From positions 124,001 to 188,000 of the forward strand of contig NZ_CP101460.1 in the NCBI RefSeq assembly GCF_024362525.1: a DNA stretch of 64,000 bases, read 5' to 3'. The translations under genes and the position numbers were made by a program. This document shows positions 17,951 through 26,299 of this stretch, in pieces (the first letter of the stretch is position 1; each line of letters opens with the position of its first letter). The DNA comes from Natrononativus amylolyticus (GTDB lineage Archaea > Halobacteriota > Halobacteria > Halobacteriales > Natrialbaceae). The notes below the pieces were generated by a model, which did not search any database, was not told the origin of the DNA, and saw only the letters and a list, made by a program, of their open reading frames with translations.

Positions 17951-18206
17951 CACACTGGGAGTCGAAAGTTGGTAGTAGAGAAGTAGTCACAGAAGCAGAC
18001 ATGTTTGTGTCGAGTGCGTCAAAATTTCAGACTGTTCAACTACAGAGTCTCGATACAAGGTCTATAGAGGTCGAATTCGGACGTATTGAACTCAAATAGA
18101 ATCGGTGTTAATAGTTCACGAAACCGCGAAAGTCACGTAGAGAAGGGTTATAAAGTTGTGGCATGTAAACCCTAATGAGGATAGGGGCGTGAGGGGTTGA
18201 AACAAA
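17951..18206. other. AT-rich intergenic stretch with a promoter
   Basis: No gene is visible. The stretch is AT-rich for this chromosome. A clear TATA box (GTTATAAAG, 18147-18155) near its end would start transcripts near 18178 for the short ORF at 18207 and the gene at 18281. Confidence 0.6.
18147..18155 (+). promoter_or_regulatory. TATA box upstream of the 18.2 kb gene pair
   Basis: GTTATAAAG in an AT-rich setting; predicted transcription start near 18178-18182, leaving a leader before the downstream ORFs. Confidence 0.55.
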
Positions 18207-18287
18207 ATGGGTACCACAATGGTGGATACAATCAATTGCGCGACGGTGACCCCCTCTCGAGCGCTGGAGGTGCAGGTACCGTGGTAA
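18207..18287 (+). CDS. Possible 26-codon ORF overlapping the next gene
   Basis: ATG GGT ACC start (MGTTMVDTIN), ending VQVPW and TAA at 18285-18287. It lies just after the TATA box and its stop overlaps the GTG of the following gene by 7 bases; the Shine-Dalgarno of that gene (18266-18271) is inside it. Third positions are mostly G or C. Could be a leader peptide or a real micro-protein. Confidence 0.35.
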   Translation: MGTTMVDTINCATVTPSRALEVQVPW

Positions 18288-18547
18288 GAGAACTGAACGT
18301 CGGTCCGTTGTACGAGGCCTCGGACGGGAACTATTACACGGACTGGCAGGTCGGCCAGAAGATGCGAGAGGGCGAATGGAAACCCTGCATGTGGGAAGAA
18401 GAGACCGGGCGACAGCTGGTCGGGACCACCGACGGTGAGTTACTGATGCTCGTCTCGACGAAAACCGAGGAACTCCCCGAGTGGGCCGAGATCAGGTCGG
18501 ACACCGCCGGCTCCCGCATCGTCGACACGCGACGGGCGTTGCCGTAA
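18281..18547 (+). CDS. Conserved-looking haloarchaeal small protein, unknown function
   Basis: 88 residues starting VVRELNVGPLYEASDGNYYTDW. Rich in Trp and acidic residues; no cysteine pair, no membrane helix. I do not recognise the family. GTG at 18281 is chosen because GGAGGT (18266-18271) sits 9 bases before it; in-frame TTG codons at 18197 and 18236 could extend it but have no such site. Probably translated from the same transcript as the short overlapping ORF. Confidence 0.6.
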   Translation: MVRELNVGPLYEASDGNYYTDWQVGQKMREGEWKPCMWEEETGRQLVGTTDGELLMLVSTKTEELPEWAEIRSDTAGSRIVDTRRALP

Positions 18548-18956
18548 GAACCGCTGTTTCTGCAAACCGAACTGGAGACGTCACTTCGTCACAGCTGAAA
18601 GTTCCGTGTGAACGGCCAGCGCCAGCCCCACAGTGGGAGATTCGAATTCGCCCGCACGATGAGCGATGACGGACACCGTCCGAGAGTGGCTCCGGGTCAG
18701 TCGTGCGGAACGATTTCACCACGGATCGCGTCCCGGTTCGGTCCGACGATCCGGTCGGCACCCATAATACGGAATCAAATACTTTCCCAGCGGAATCGAG
18801 TTTCAGGCCCTCCTCTGTCACGAAATCTGAGTTTCAAGGGTTGCTTAAACACAGTTTAATTCATCAAAAGTATCCACAAGGTCACCGAAACAGTCTGCAA
18901 TGACTCGGGAGAGAATTCTGATTATATGACCGGGGAGGAATACTCTCAGGTATCGC
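18548..18956. other. Intergenic region, no gene seen
   Basis: No reading frame with convincing codon use. The second half is AT-rich (CTTAAACACAGTTTAATTC near 18845-18865) and ends in a TATA-like GATTATATG (18920-18928) about 33 bases before the next ATG. Confidence 0.6.
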
Positions 18957-19169
18957 ATGAGCCAGCCTTCCCACTACCACGACACGAGTGCGACCATCGA
19001 CCTCGAGCAGTTCCACGAGGAGGCGATGGACATCGACGATTTCGAGGCGGCCCTCGCGGAACTCATCGAACTCGCAAACGAACACGACGTGCACATCGGG
19101 CGCGCGTTCGACGTCCGCTCGGACGCCGACGAGCCCGATTGGATGATCGAGATCAGCCAGCTTCGATAA
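18957..19169 (+). CDS. Small acidic haloarchaeal protein (paralog of the 20.3 kb gene)
   Basis: 70 residues. After a polar N-terminus come a helix (FEAALAELIELANEHDVHIG) and two strands ending DWMIEISQLR. The same pattern of F-L-L-A, I, R-(F/W)-V, M-(I/V)-EI-(S/T)-x-(L/V)-R occurs in the 57-residue protein at 20276-20449, so the two belong to one family. Function unknown. TATA-like GATTATATG lies upstream. Confidence 0.75.
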   Translation: MSQPSHYHDTSATIDLEQFHEEAMDIDDFEAALAELIELANEHDVHIGRAFDVRSDADEPDWMIEISQLR

Positions 19170-19312
19170 CACTCACGCGCGCAGACGCGTCGAACATCCA
19201 CGCGGTCGCACCGCGCTTGCCGCCCTCCCTTCTGGGCTGGCTTCCAGCCCCGTGATAATGACTGTCGATATACATAGCGATGCTCTCAGCGACCGGTGCG
19301 TAACGTCATCTC

Positions 19313-20059
19313 GTGAAGCGACGGGCGGTACTCGGAACGATCGGCTCACTGGCCTCACTCGGCGTTATCGGCTACGCCACTCGTGATCCGGTCGACGCCC
19401 TCGAGGTCCGATTCTGGCTCTCCGAACGGGCCGCGACGTATCCGGACGTCGTCGATCGGATCAGTGAGTACCTCTCGTTCGCCCTCGACCTCGAGTACTG
19501 GTCGCTCGAACTCACCTACGGCGGCGTCGTCGCCGTCGACACCGAGGACGGCGCCGACGTGACGCGCCGCGGCGAGTGGCCCGCGCTCGTCGCAGCCGGC
19601 ACACTCGGCCGCGGCGAAATCGAGCCGGTCGGCGACGTCAACCTCCTCGTTACCGACGGCCAGATGCAAACTGCACCGACTGGGTTCGGGATGCCCCACG
19701 TCGCCTCGGTCGGTGGCGCACGGTATATCAGCCGGCTCGAGCCCCTCGATTCGCTCTCCGAACCGGGCGAGAGCGTAACGTACTCGACGCCGAACCGCGT
19801 GATGCAGGTGTTGATCCACGAGGCCGGCCACGCACTGGGGTTGGGCCACGACCACGGCGTCGTCCACCGGCGCGAGAGCACCGACGTCGCGACGCCGATG
19901 CTCAGCACCTACGCCTGGGACCCCGAGTACGAGGGCGATCGCTCGCGGTGTGGAGCGATCTACCCGACCGACGAGCCAGTCGCCCGGAAGCTCAGTTTTT
20001 CGTTCAGTCAGTGTGCACAGCGCGAATTCGAGACGTACAGCGGCGGATTCACTCCCTGA
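19313..20059 (+). CDS. Secreted metzincin zinc protease
   Basis: 248 residues. The zinc motif HEAGHALGLGH (169-179) is the full HExxHxxGxxH of metzincins, followed by a Met-turn-like TPMLSTYAW (Met196). The N-terminus (MKRRAVLGTIGSLASLGVIGY) is a twin-arginine-like signal or anchor, so the enzyme likely acts outside the membrane. It is close to the compact matrixin-type proteases of archaea (archaemetzincins differ in motif). Starts at a GTG. It lies between the two paralogous small genes at 18957 and 20276 but no functional link is evident. Confidence 0.85.
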   Translation: MKRRAVLGTIGSLASLGVIGYATRDPVDALEVRFWLSERAATYPDVVDRISEYLSFALDLEYWSLELTYGGVVAVDTEDGADVTRRGEWPALVAAGTLGRGEIEPVGDVNLLVTDGQMQTAPTGFGMPHVASVGGARYISRLEPLDSLSEPGESVTYSTPNRVMQVLIHEAGHALGLGHDHGVVHRRESTDVATPMLSTYAWDPEYEGDRSRCGAIYPTDEPVARKLSFSFSQCAQREFETYSGGFTP

Positions 20060-20275
20060 ATCCAATGGAATCAGTCGGGTCCGCTAGCGGTGTGTCGAAC
20101 GCAGACGAGCCCGCTACCGACGCGTGCGGTGAGCCGGTGCCTCTTAATAGCCGGATATGATGAAAGGAAATACTATACACATATACAGAGTGTGTGAGGA
20201 CGTGCAATCGAGAGTATACGTTCGTCCGCACGCCCTTCCGGCGAAAGGAGGGGCGATCGAGCGGGTGACGAACCG

Positions 20276-20449
20276 ATGACGGAAGCGGAACAGGCGCTCA
20301 CCGGCGAGGAATTCACTCGACAGCTGGGCGTGTTGCTCGAGCGAGCCGAGCGAGACGGCATCACCTTCGATCGGTCCTGGACGGTTTCGTCTGGCGCCGG
20401 AACGGACCTGATGGTAGAGATTACGCGAGTGCGATCGCGGGACCGCTAA
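20276..20449 (+). CDS. Small acidic haloarchaeal protein, 57 residues
   Basis: ATG at 20276 to TAA at 20449, starting MTEAEQALTG. Helix FTRQLGVLLERAERDGI then strands DRSWTVSS and DLMVEITRVR. Same fold pattern as the 70-residue protein at 18957. AT-rich promoter-like sequence (AAATACTATACACATATAC) lies 90-110 bases upstream. Unknown function. Confidence 0.7.
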   Translation: MTEAEQALTGEEFTRQLGVLLERAERDGITFDRSWTVSSGAGTDLMVEITRVRSRDR

Positions 20450-20462
20450 CCCCCGTGAAGGG

Positions 20463-20819
20463 CTACTCGTCGTCGTCGGTGGATTCGTCTTCTCCGCGCA
20501 CGAAGCCGGCCTGGGCGTCGCCGTCCTGGGCGGTCGGCGCCGCGCTCGGGCCTTCGATCAGGGCTTCGAAGTCGTCGACCTCGTCGTACTGGTCCTGGTA
20601 GACGAGCGCCGCCTTTCCGAGCGACGAGATCTCGTACAGACCGGAGCGCTCCGCCGGTCCGATCTTGTTGACGAGTCCGTAGTCCTCGAGGACCGGCAGA
20701 CGGGTGTTGATGTTCTTTCGGCTCTTACCGGTGTGGCTGGCCAGGTTCGTTGCGACGTTTCGACCCTTGTCCTCGAGTGCCTCGAGGATCAGGAAATCTG
20801 TGGGTTGTCTGAGTTTCAC
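20463..20819 (-). CDS. Winged-helix repressor, phage phiH repressor-like
   Basis: 118 residues starting with GTG. Residues 1-80 form a winged helix (QPTDFLILEALEDKGRNVATNLASHTGKSRKNINTRLPVLEDYGLVNKIG, wing GLYEISSLGKAAL), the pattern of the haloarchaeal family related to the repressor of halovirus phiH. The last 40 residues are an acidic tail. Two perfect 10-base direct repeats cover its start codon, just downstream of the TATA box, so autorepression is likely. Confidence 0.82.
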   Translation of the reverse strand: MKLRQPTDFLILEALEDKGRNVATNLASHTGKSRKNINTRLPVLEDYGLVNKIGPAERSGLYEISSLGKAALVYQDQYDEVDDFEALIEGPSAAPTAQDGDAQAGFVRGEDESTDDDE

Positions 20820-20835
20820 TCTCGTTCACTCTCGT
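20816..20835 (-). repeat. Tandem 10-base repeat at the start of the repressor gene, operator candidate
   Basis: TCACTCTCGT occurs twice in direct tandem. The pair spans the GTG start and the expected transcription start, between the start codon and the TATA box. Ten-base spacing puts both copies on the same helix face, as expected for a bound dimer or two adjacent dimers. Confidence 0.6.
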
Positions 20836-20845
20836 ACTATAACTA
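20836..20845 (-). promoter_or_regulatory. TATA box of the repressor gene
   Basis: TAGTTATAGT on the minus strand, centred about 22-25 bases before the GTG start, consistent with a leaderless transcript. Confidence 0.5.
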
Positions 20846-21189
20846 CATTTCCACTGGTAACTAATACTTTCGGCCCAAATCCGGTTATAGCTATCAGAAA
20901 TTAGTATCGGAGATTTTAAGTGGTTAGGGAGAGTTCCGTAAAACGGGTGCCGTAACTCAAGCAGTCGAAAACGCATCTCCGGCGCACGCTCAGTGGCGAG
21001 ACGAGTAGACGCTCGTGGCCGAGCCGTCCCGAACGCGCTCGTAGACTGAGTTCCCACATGGCACCCCTCCCCCACATCCCCCCTTCCCACCCCCCAAAGC
21101 GCCGGTTCGGGACAGCGCCGGCAGAGAACCGTTTCTCCCTTTCGTAACTCGGAGCCGGTACGGGCGAGTTTGGGGCAGGAATGACCGAA

Positions 21190-21627
21190 CGCACGTGGAT
21201 GCGACGAACGTCGATCGTCAGGTCGTACTCCTCGCAGAACTCGTAGGTCGTCGCGAGCGACTCCCTGTCCGGAAAGAGGATCCGAAGGTGCCAGTGGTCG
21301 TCACAGCCGTACGCGTTCAGCACCGAAGCGTCTTCCTCGAGTAACAGCTGAACGACGATCTCGATCCGAGTCTCCCAGTCCACCCGGTACAGGTCCTCCT
21401 CGCCGAACGAACTCACCTTCTCGAGGTTTTCGACCGTCGGATCCGACGACAACGACCGCTCGACCCCGCTAAATCGTCCGTCCCCGAGACCCAGACGAAC
21501 GGCATCACCCGGTCGACCCGGTGTGCGACGCCCGCTCGATCTCGAACTCCGCGTCGGGATTCGTTCGTAAGGTCTCCGACAGTGCGAACTCGTCGTCGGG
21601 GGGTTCGAGTTCCGTTACGATGCTCAT
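21190..21627 (-). pseudogene. Decayed HTH_10 regulator
   Basis: The ATG at 21627 opens a typical short HTH_10 protein (MSIVTELEPPDDEFALSETL) that stops after about 41 codons. Homologous sequence continues in a second frame (RVMPFVWVSGTDDL) and then a third (SLSSDPTVENLEKVSSF to DVRRIHV). Both changes are shifts of one base in the same direction. After RRIHV the sequence loses similarity and no helix-turn-helix follows; instead there is G/C-rich low-complexity sequence near 21060-21110. Two frameshifts plus loss of the DNA-binding end mark it as a pseudogene. Confidence 0.75.
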
Positions 21628-21709
21628 CACCCGGTATGAGCACTCGACCACCAAAGAGCTAGTGATCAGCCGATGGCGATCGACTTTCGCCCGTCACAGA
21701 CTGCAGCGA

Positions 21710-22588
21710 TCACTGACCAGGCGCGAGCGCGACGGCTCGTTCTCTCGAGGGGCGCGCCTGGCCGGCCACCAGCCGCACGCCCGTCTCGGCCAGCCAGTCG
21801 AGAAACGGGGCAACCGCCGCGGGCGACTCGAGGCCGGCGGCGGCGGCGGTGTCTCGGCCGGCACCGACGTGGACGCCGAGACCCCCGGATTGGACCGCTC
21901 GAAACGCGGACTCGTCGGTCGTATCGTCACCCAGATACAGGACGAACGTCTCCGGTGGACAGTCGGCCTCGATGAGTTCGACGGCGTCGCCTTTTCCCCA
22001 CGGTACCGCCGGGGACACCTCGATGACCGCCTTTCCGGTCGACAGCGAGAGGGCGTCGTCGCCGAACCGAGCGACGATTTCCGTGACGCGCTGGAAAACG
22101 ATGTCGCGACCGACTGGGGGTACCGACCGCACGTGGACGGTCGCCGTGAGCCGCTTGTTCTCGACGCGACAGTTCGGGATCGGTTCGAGAACCGTCTCGA
22201 GGGCCGCACACACCTCGTCGATGCTCTCGGCTCGTTTCCTCGCAACGGGGTGAACCGAGACGGTTCCGTCGCGTTCGAGTTCGAGACCGTGGTTGCCGGC
22301 GTAGACGTCGGGGCCCTGGACGCGCGATCGAACGTCCGTGAGGCTTCGACCGCTGACGACCGCCGTCGACACCGGCGGTACTTCCGCGAGGGAGTCGAGG
22401 GCGCGCTGGTTCGCCTCCGTCGGTGCCGCCGCATCGGGATCGTCGACGATGGGGGCGAGCGTGCCGTCGAAGTCGAGGCAGACGAGCAGTCTCGACGCGT
22501 TTCGCAACTCCGTGCGCAGCCACGGGAGCCGACTCGAAAGCGGCGGCGGCGGCGTTACCGCCTCGTCGGAAACGACTTTCTCACTCAT
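21710..22588 (-). CDS. otsB: Trehalose-6-phosphate phosphatase
   Basis: 292 residues, HAD superfamily; removes phosphate from trehalose-6-phosphate to give trehalose, a compatible solute. HAD motif I is CLDFDGTLAPI (Asp39, Asp41), motif II is VVSGRS, and GDDTTDESAF is motif IV; GNHGLE and KxxAVIEVSP are OtsB features. The ATG at 22588 overlaps the otsA stop by 8 bases; an upstream in-frame ATG would add 18 residues lying within otsA. Forms a two-gene unit with otsA. Confidence 0.93.
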   Translation of the reverse strand: MSEKVVSDEAVTPPPPLSSRLPWLRTELRNASRLLVCLDFDGTLAPIVDDPDAAAPTEANQRALDSLAEVPPVSTAVVSGRSLTDVRSRVQGPDVYAGNHGLELERDGTVSVHPVARKRAESIDEVCAALETVLEPIPNCRVENKRLTATVHVRSVPPVGRDIVFQRVTEIVARFGDDALSLSTGKAVIEVSPAVPWGKGDAVELIEADCPPETFVLYLGDDTTDESAFRAVQSGGLGVHVGAGRDTAAAAGLESPAAVAPFLDWLAETGVRLVAGQARPSRERAVALAPGQ

Positions 22589-24284
22589 GGCGTAGCGAAT
22601 CGAGAGCGGTTGTATCGCGTGGTGGATCGGGTGCGAGCTCATCGCGTGACGAGTCGAGGGCGTTTCGGCGGGACTTCGAGGGGCGGCGGTTCGCCGCCAG
22701 TCGGTTCAGCTGGTCGAACTGGGAAGCCATCCAGGAGTCGAGGTCGTTCGCGAACACCCGATCCCGAAGCGCCGTCATCCGGCGGCGCCGTTCCCGGTCG
22801 GACATCGACAGTGCGGACGCGATGGTGTCTGCGAACTGGTCGGTGTCACGGGGGTCGATGGTGAGCGCGAACTCGCCGAGTTGCTCGTGAGCGCCGGCGT
22901 GTTCGCTCAACACGAGCGAACCGTCGGCCTCGACGTTGGAGGCGACGAACTCCTGTGCGACGAGGTTCATCCCGTCGAACAGCGGGCTGACGACCGTGAC
23001 GTCCGCCCGCCGGTACAGCGTACAGAGGTCGTCGCGCGGGAGGAACTCGTCGGTGTAGACGATCGGCCGCCAGTCGTCGGTCGCGAACCGGTCGTTGATC
23101 CGGTCGACCTCGCTCCGGACGCGGTCACCGAGGCGCGCGTACGCCGGCACGTCGGTCCGACTCGGCGTCGCCTTCTGGATGAACGCAAACCGCTCTCGCC
23201 ACTCGGGGTGGTGTTCGAAGAGCCGCTCGACGGCCGCTAGCCGCTCGGGAATCCCCTTCGTGTAGTCGAGGCGGTCGACGCCGACTCCGATCGCACAGTC
23301 CTCTGGGATCCCGTACGACTCTCGCAGCGATCGCCAGCGCGAGATATCGACGGCACGGGCGTTGTGATCGTGTTTGCGCGCGTCGACGCCCATCGGGGTC
23401 GCGTCAACGCGGATCGTCCGACCGTCGTACTCGACCCGCCGCGTCTCGGAGTCGACGGTCGCGGCCGGAACGAACCGCTCGACGCACTCGAGAAACGACG
23501 TCGCGTACCTGTCGACGTGGAAGCTGAGCAGGTCGTTTCCGAGCAGTCCGCGGAGAAGCTCACGCTTGCCGGGACAGTGCTCGAACGCGCCCGGTTCGGG
23601 CCAGGGAATGTGCCAGAACTGCGCGATCGTCGTCGAATCGGGTACCGACTCGCGGATGAGCGCGGGCGCGTACCCGAGGTGGTAGTCCTGCAGCCAGACG
23701 ACCGTTTCGTCGGTCGCGTGCTCGGCGACGGCGGTCGCGAACCTGCGGTTGACGGTTCGGTACCAGTCTCGGTCACCCTCGCGGTGCTCGATCAGGTCGG
23801 TGAGTTCGTGACACAGCGGCCAGAGGACGCGGTTGCTGAACCCGTAGTAGTACGCGTCGACGGCCTCCTCTGAGAGCCAGAGACGCCGAAGCGTGTACGA
23901 CCCCTCGCCTGGAGGAACCGCAACGCAGTCGTTCTCGTCGGTCACCTCGCGGTCGGCCTCGCCGTCGCCCCAGGCGATCCAGGTGCCGTTCGCTCGCTGA
24001 AGAACCGGATCGAGCCCGGCCGTGAGTCCGCCCGTCGGCTCGTCGACGGTGATCGTGCGCTCTCGCTGTGCGGTCGTTGCCAGCGCCGTACCGGAACCGT
24101 CTCCGCCGCCGACACCGTCCGACGAGGTATCGTACTCGTGGCGGTAGGGCTGTCTGTTCGAGACGACGAGCAGCGACGGGGGAACGTCGAGCTCGTCATC
24201 GCTCGAGCCCTTGGTCGGTCGCTCGAGTCGCCGACGAACCGCGTCCGAATCGTCGGTCGCCGGTCGCTCCTCGGGGTTTCGCAT
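22581..24284 (-). CDS. otsA: Trehalose-6-phosphate synthase
   Basis: 567 residues, GT20 family; makes trehalose-6-phosphate from an NDP-glucose and glucose-6-phosphate. Motifs: [69 protein letters not shown] and [16 protein letters not shown]. The N-terminal about 45 residues are a polar extension before the first strand. A perfect 8-base inverted repeat lies 36-57 bases before the start. Trehalose made here would help against osmotic stress. Confidence 0.94.
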   Translation of the reverse strand: MRNPEERPATDDSDAVRRRLERPTKGSSDDELDVPPSLLVVSNRQPYRHEYDTSSDGVGGGDGSGTALATTAQRERTITVDEPTGGLTAGLDPVLQRANGTWIAWGDGEADREVTDENDCVAVPPGEGSYTLRRLWLSEEAVDAYYYGFSNRVLWPLCHELTDLIEHREGDRDWYRTVNRRFATAVAEHATDETVVWLQDYHLGYAPALIRESVPDSTTIAQFWHIPWPEPGAFEHCPGKRELLRGLLGNDLLSFHVDRYATSFLECVERFVPAATVDSETRRVEYDGRTIRVDATPMGVDARKHDHNARAVDISRWRSLRESYGIPEDCAIGVGVDRLDYTKGIPERLAAVERLFEHHPEWRERFAFIQKATPSRTDVPAYARLGDRVRSEVDRINDRFATDDWRPIVYTDEFLPRDDLCTLYRRADVTVVSPLFDGMNLVAQEFVASNVEADGSLVLSEHAGAHEQLGEFALTIDPRDTDQFADTIASALSMSDRERRRRMTALRDRVFANDLDSWMASQFDQLNRLAANRRPSKSRRNALDSSRDELAPDPPRDTTALDSLRHE

Positions 24285-24319
24285 TCGCCTGATCGAACAG
24301 CACCACCACAAGTTCCTTC

Positions 24320-24341
24320 GTGGCCTGCACCCTCAGGCCAC
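24320..24341. promoter_or_regulatory. Inverted repeat upstream of otsA, operator candidate
   Basis: GTGGCCTG, six bases, then CAGGCCAC: a perfect 8-base inverted repeat. A TATA-like CCCATTAGAG on the minus strand (24341-24350) adjoins it, so a protein bound here would cover the promoter of otsA-otsB. Confidence 0.5.
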
Positions 24342-24508
24342 TCTAATGGGCACCCATACCGTTCAGGCAAACCGACCGGATTACCGGGAGAGACCCTACT
24401 GTAGTCGAGAAAGAGAGATCCATCGCGGCGACAAAGACACGCACGCCCGAGCGGAGACCTACCCGCCCCGACAAAGGGTTGATTTACCCGTCTCGAGAAA
24501 GTACCGGC

Positions 24509-25651
24509 ATGAACGGACTATTCGAACGTCGGACTACGGCGTGTCAGCACCGTCTCGAGGAGGTCGGCGCGGACGCGGCGGTTCTCTTTCCGAGCCCCAA
24601 CCTCACGTATCTAACCGGTTTCGACGAGTCGCCGTCGGAGCGTCACCTGTTACTGGTCGTCCCGCGCACCGGTGAGCCAGCGTTCGTCGCCCCGTCGATG
24701 TACGACGAACAGCTCGCGGCGACCCACGTCGCGGACGTTCGTCTGTGGGACGACGGCGACGACCCGCTCGAGCTCCTCGAACGCGTCTTCGACGATCGGG
24801 AGACCGGCGGTCGCCACGACGATGACGGCGGCTCGCTCCTCGTCGACGACCGAATGTGGGCGATGTTCACCCAGGACCTGCGGCGCGTGCGCCCGGCCGC
24901 CGAGTTCGGGCTGGCGAGCTCCGTCTTCGAGCCGCTTCGGATCCGAAAGGACGACTCTGAACTCGAGGCGCTCCGGCGAGCGGGTGTGCTCGCCGACCGC
25001 GTCGCTCGCGAGATCCGCGAGCGCGGGTCCGAGTTCGTCGGCTCGACCGAGGCCGAACTCGCCGCCGAAATCGACCGGCTGCTCGAAGACGGCGGCGGCG
25101 TGAAACCGGCGTTTACGACGATCGTCGCCGCGGGGCCGAACGGCGCCCGTCCGCACCACCACAGCGGCGACCGCGTGATCGAGGCGGGCGAGCCGGTGGT
25201 GCTCGACTTCGGGGCGTTCGTCGACGCCGACCTCCCGGCGGGTACGGCCCGCTATCCCGGCGATCAGACGCGAACGATCGTCCTCGAGGGCGAACCCCCG
25301 ACGGAGTACGAGCCAGTCCACGACGTGGTCGAACGGGCGCAAGCGGCGGCCGTCGACACAGTCGAGCCGGGGGTGACGGCGGCAGCCGTCGACCGCGCCG
25401 CACGGGACGTGATCGAGGACGCCGGCTACGGCGACGCGTTCGTTCACCGAACCGGCCACGGCGTCGGACTCGAGGTTCACGAACCGCCGTACATCGTCGC
25501 TGGGAACGATCGGGTTCTCGAGCCCGGAATGGTCTTCAGCGTCGAGCCGGGAATCTACCTCGAAGGACAGTTCGGCGTTCGGATCGAGGACCTCGTGGTC
25601 GTAACCGAAGACGGCCCAGAACGACTGAACGATTCCCCGCGAGGGTGGTAG
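24509..25651 (+). CDS. Xaa-Pro peptidase (M24 family)
   Basis: 380 residues; metal-dependent cleavage at proline bonds of short peptides. An N-terminal creatinase-like domain (about 1-145, with YLTGFDESPSERHLLLV) is followed by the pita-bread catalytic domain. Metal ligands are Asp233 (VVLDFGAF), Asp252 (GDQTRT), His317 (HRTGHGVG), Glu346 (SVEPGIYL) and Glu360 (RIEDLV). Length and motifs fit aminopeptidase P or prolidase; which of the two cannot be told. The ATG follows an AT-rich promoter patch (GGTTGATTTACCC near 24478). Confidence 0.92.
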   Translation: MNGLFERRTTACQHRLEEVGADAAVLFPSPNLTYLTGFDESPSERHLLLVVPRTGEPAFVAPSMYDEQLAATHVADVRLWDDGDDPLELLERVFDDRETGGRHDDDGGSLLVDDRMWAMFTQDLRRVRPAAEFGLASSVFEPLRIRKDDSELEALRRAGVLADRVAREIRERGSEFVGSTEAELAAEIDRLLEDGGGVKPAFTTIVAAGPNGARPHHHSGDRVIEAGEPVVLDFGAFVDADLPAGTARYPGDQTRTIVLEGEPPTEYEPVHDVVERAQAAAVDTVEPGVTAAAVDRAARDVIEDAGYGDAFVHRTGHGVGLEVHEPPYIVAGNDRVLEPGMVFSVEPGIYLEGQFGVRIEDLVVVTEDGPERLNDSPRGW

Positions 25652-25666
25652 CGGCGCGCTGTTACG

Positions 25667-25768
25667 GTCAGACGGCAGGTCGGACGGCAGTCACGTTACC
25701 ACCGGAAAGAAGTCGTAACAGAGTCGACGACCGCAGTACAGCCGGAGTCGTAGCAGAGTCGACGGCCG
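25667..25768. repeat. Two sets of short direct repeats upstream of the amphi-Trp gene
   Basis: A 12-base tandem pair GTCAGACGGCAG/GTCGGACGGCAG (25667-25690) and a 23-base direct repeat with 21 matches (copies 25711-25733 and 25746-25768; each holds AGAGTCGACG). They lie between the peptidase stop and the amphi-Trp promoter (ATTAAGAACGAGATAAC). Confidence 0.6.
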
Positions 25769-25820
25769 GCCACATTAAGAACGAGATAACAACGGGGGTA
25801 CTCGAGGTAGCCCGGGGCGC

Positions 25821-26126
25821 ATGGCTGCAATCGACTCGGAACGACAGCTCTCACGCAACGAGGTCGCGGCGTATCTCCGCGAGTTCGCCGACGAACTCGA
25901 GACCGAAACGATCCCGGCGTCCAGCGACGATCCGGTCGCGGGTCAGAAGATGACCCTGGTCGCCGGCAACCAGAGCGCGACGATCAACCCGCCGACTGAC
26001 GTCGGCTTCAACGTTCGCGTCGACGACGACAGTTCGCTGATGGACGACGACACCCGGCGCGTCACGTTCGAACTCGAGTGGAACCGCGCCGACGTGCCGG
26101 CAGACGACGAGTTGGGCGTGGAGTAG
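25821..26126 (+). CDS. Amphi-Trp domain protein
   Basis: 101 residues, acidic. The N-terminal LSRNEVAAYLREFADEL and the C-terminal RRVTFELEWNRAD are characteristic of the short amphi-Trp domain (an amphipathic strand pattern ending in a conserved Trp). Molecular role unknown. Convergent with orc1, with a tandem repeat in the gap. Confidence 0.75.
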   Translation: MAAIDSERQLSRNEVAAYLREFADELETETIPASSDDPVAGQKMTLVAGNQSATINPPTDVGFNVRVDDDSSLMDDDTRRVTFELEWNRADVPADDELGVE

Positions 26127-26169
26127 AGAGACCGTGTTATCGAGGGGTGATAGAAACCCGACTTTTTCC

Positions 26170-26235
26170 GAAACCGATGGAAACCAGGTTTTCGAAACTG
26201 ATGGGAACCAGGTTTTGAAAACCGATGGGAGCCGG
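26170..26235. repeat. 24-base tandem repeat (2.7 copies)
   Basis: Copies at 26170-26193 and 26194-26217 differ at three positions; a partial third copy runs to 26235. The shared core is GAAAC(C/T)GATGG followed by AACCAGGTTTT. It lies between the 3' ends of the amphi-Trp gene and orc1. AAAACC and GGTTTT arms could pair, so a terminator role is possible. Confidence 0.65.
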
Positions 26236-26299
26236 AGGGGAGATGTGGTAGCGGCGAACGTCGTTTCGACGACGACGGTCACAGCTGCCGTCGAGGCCG

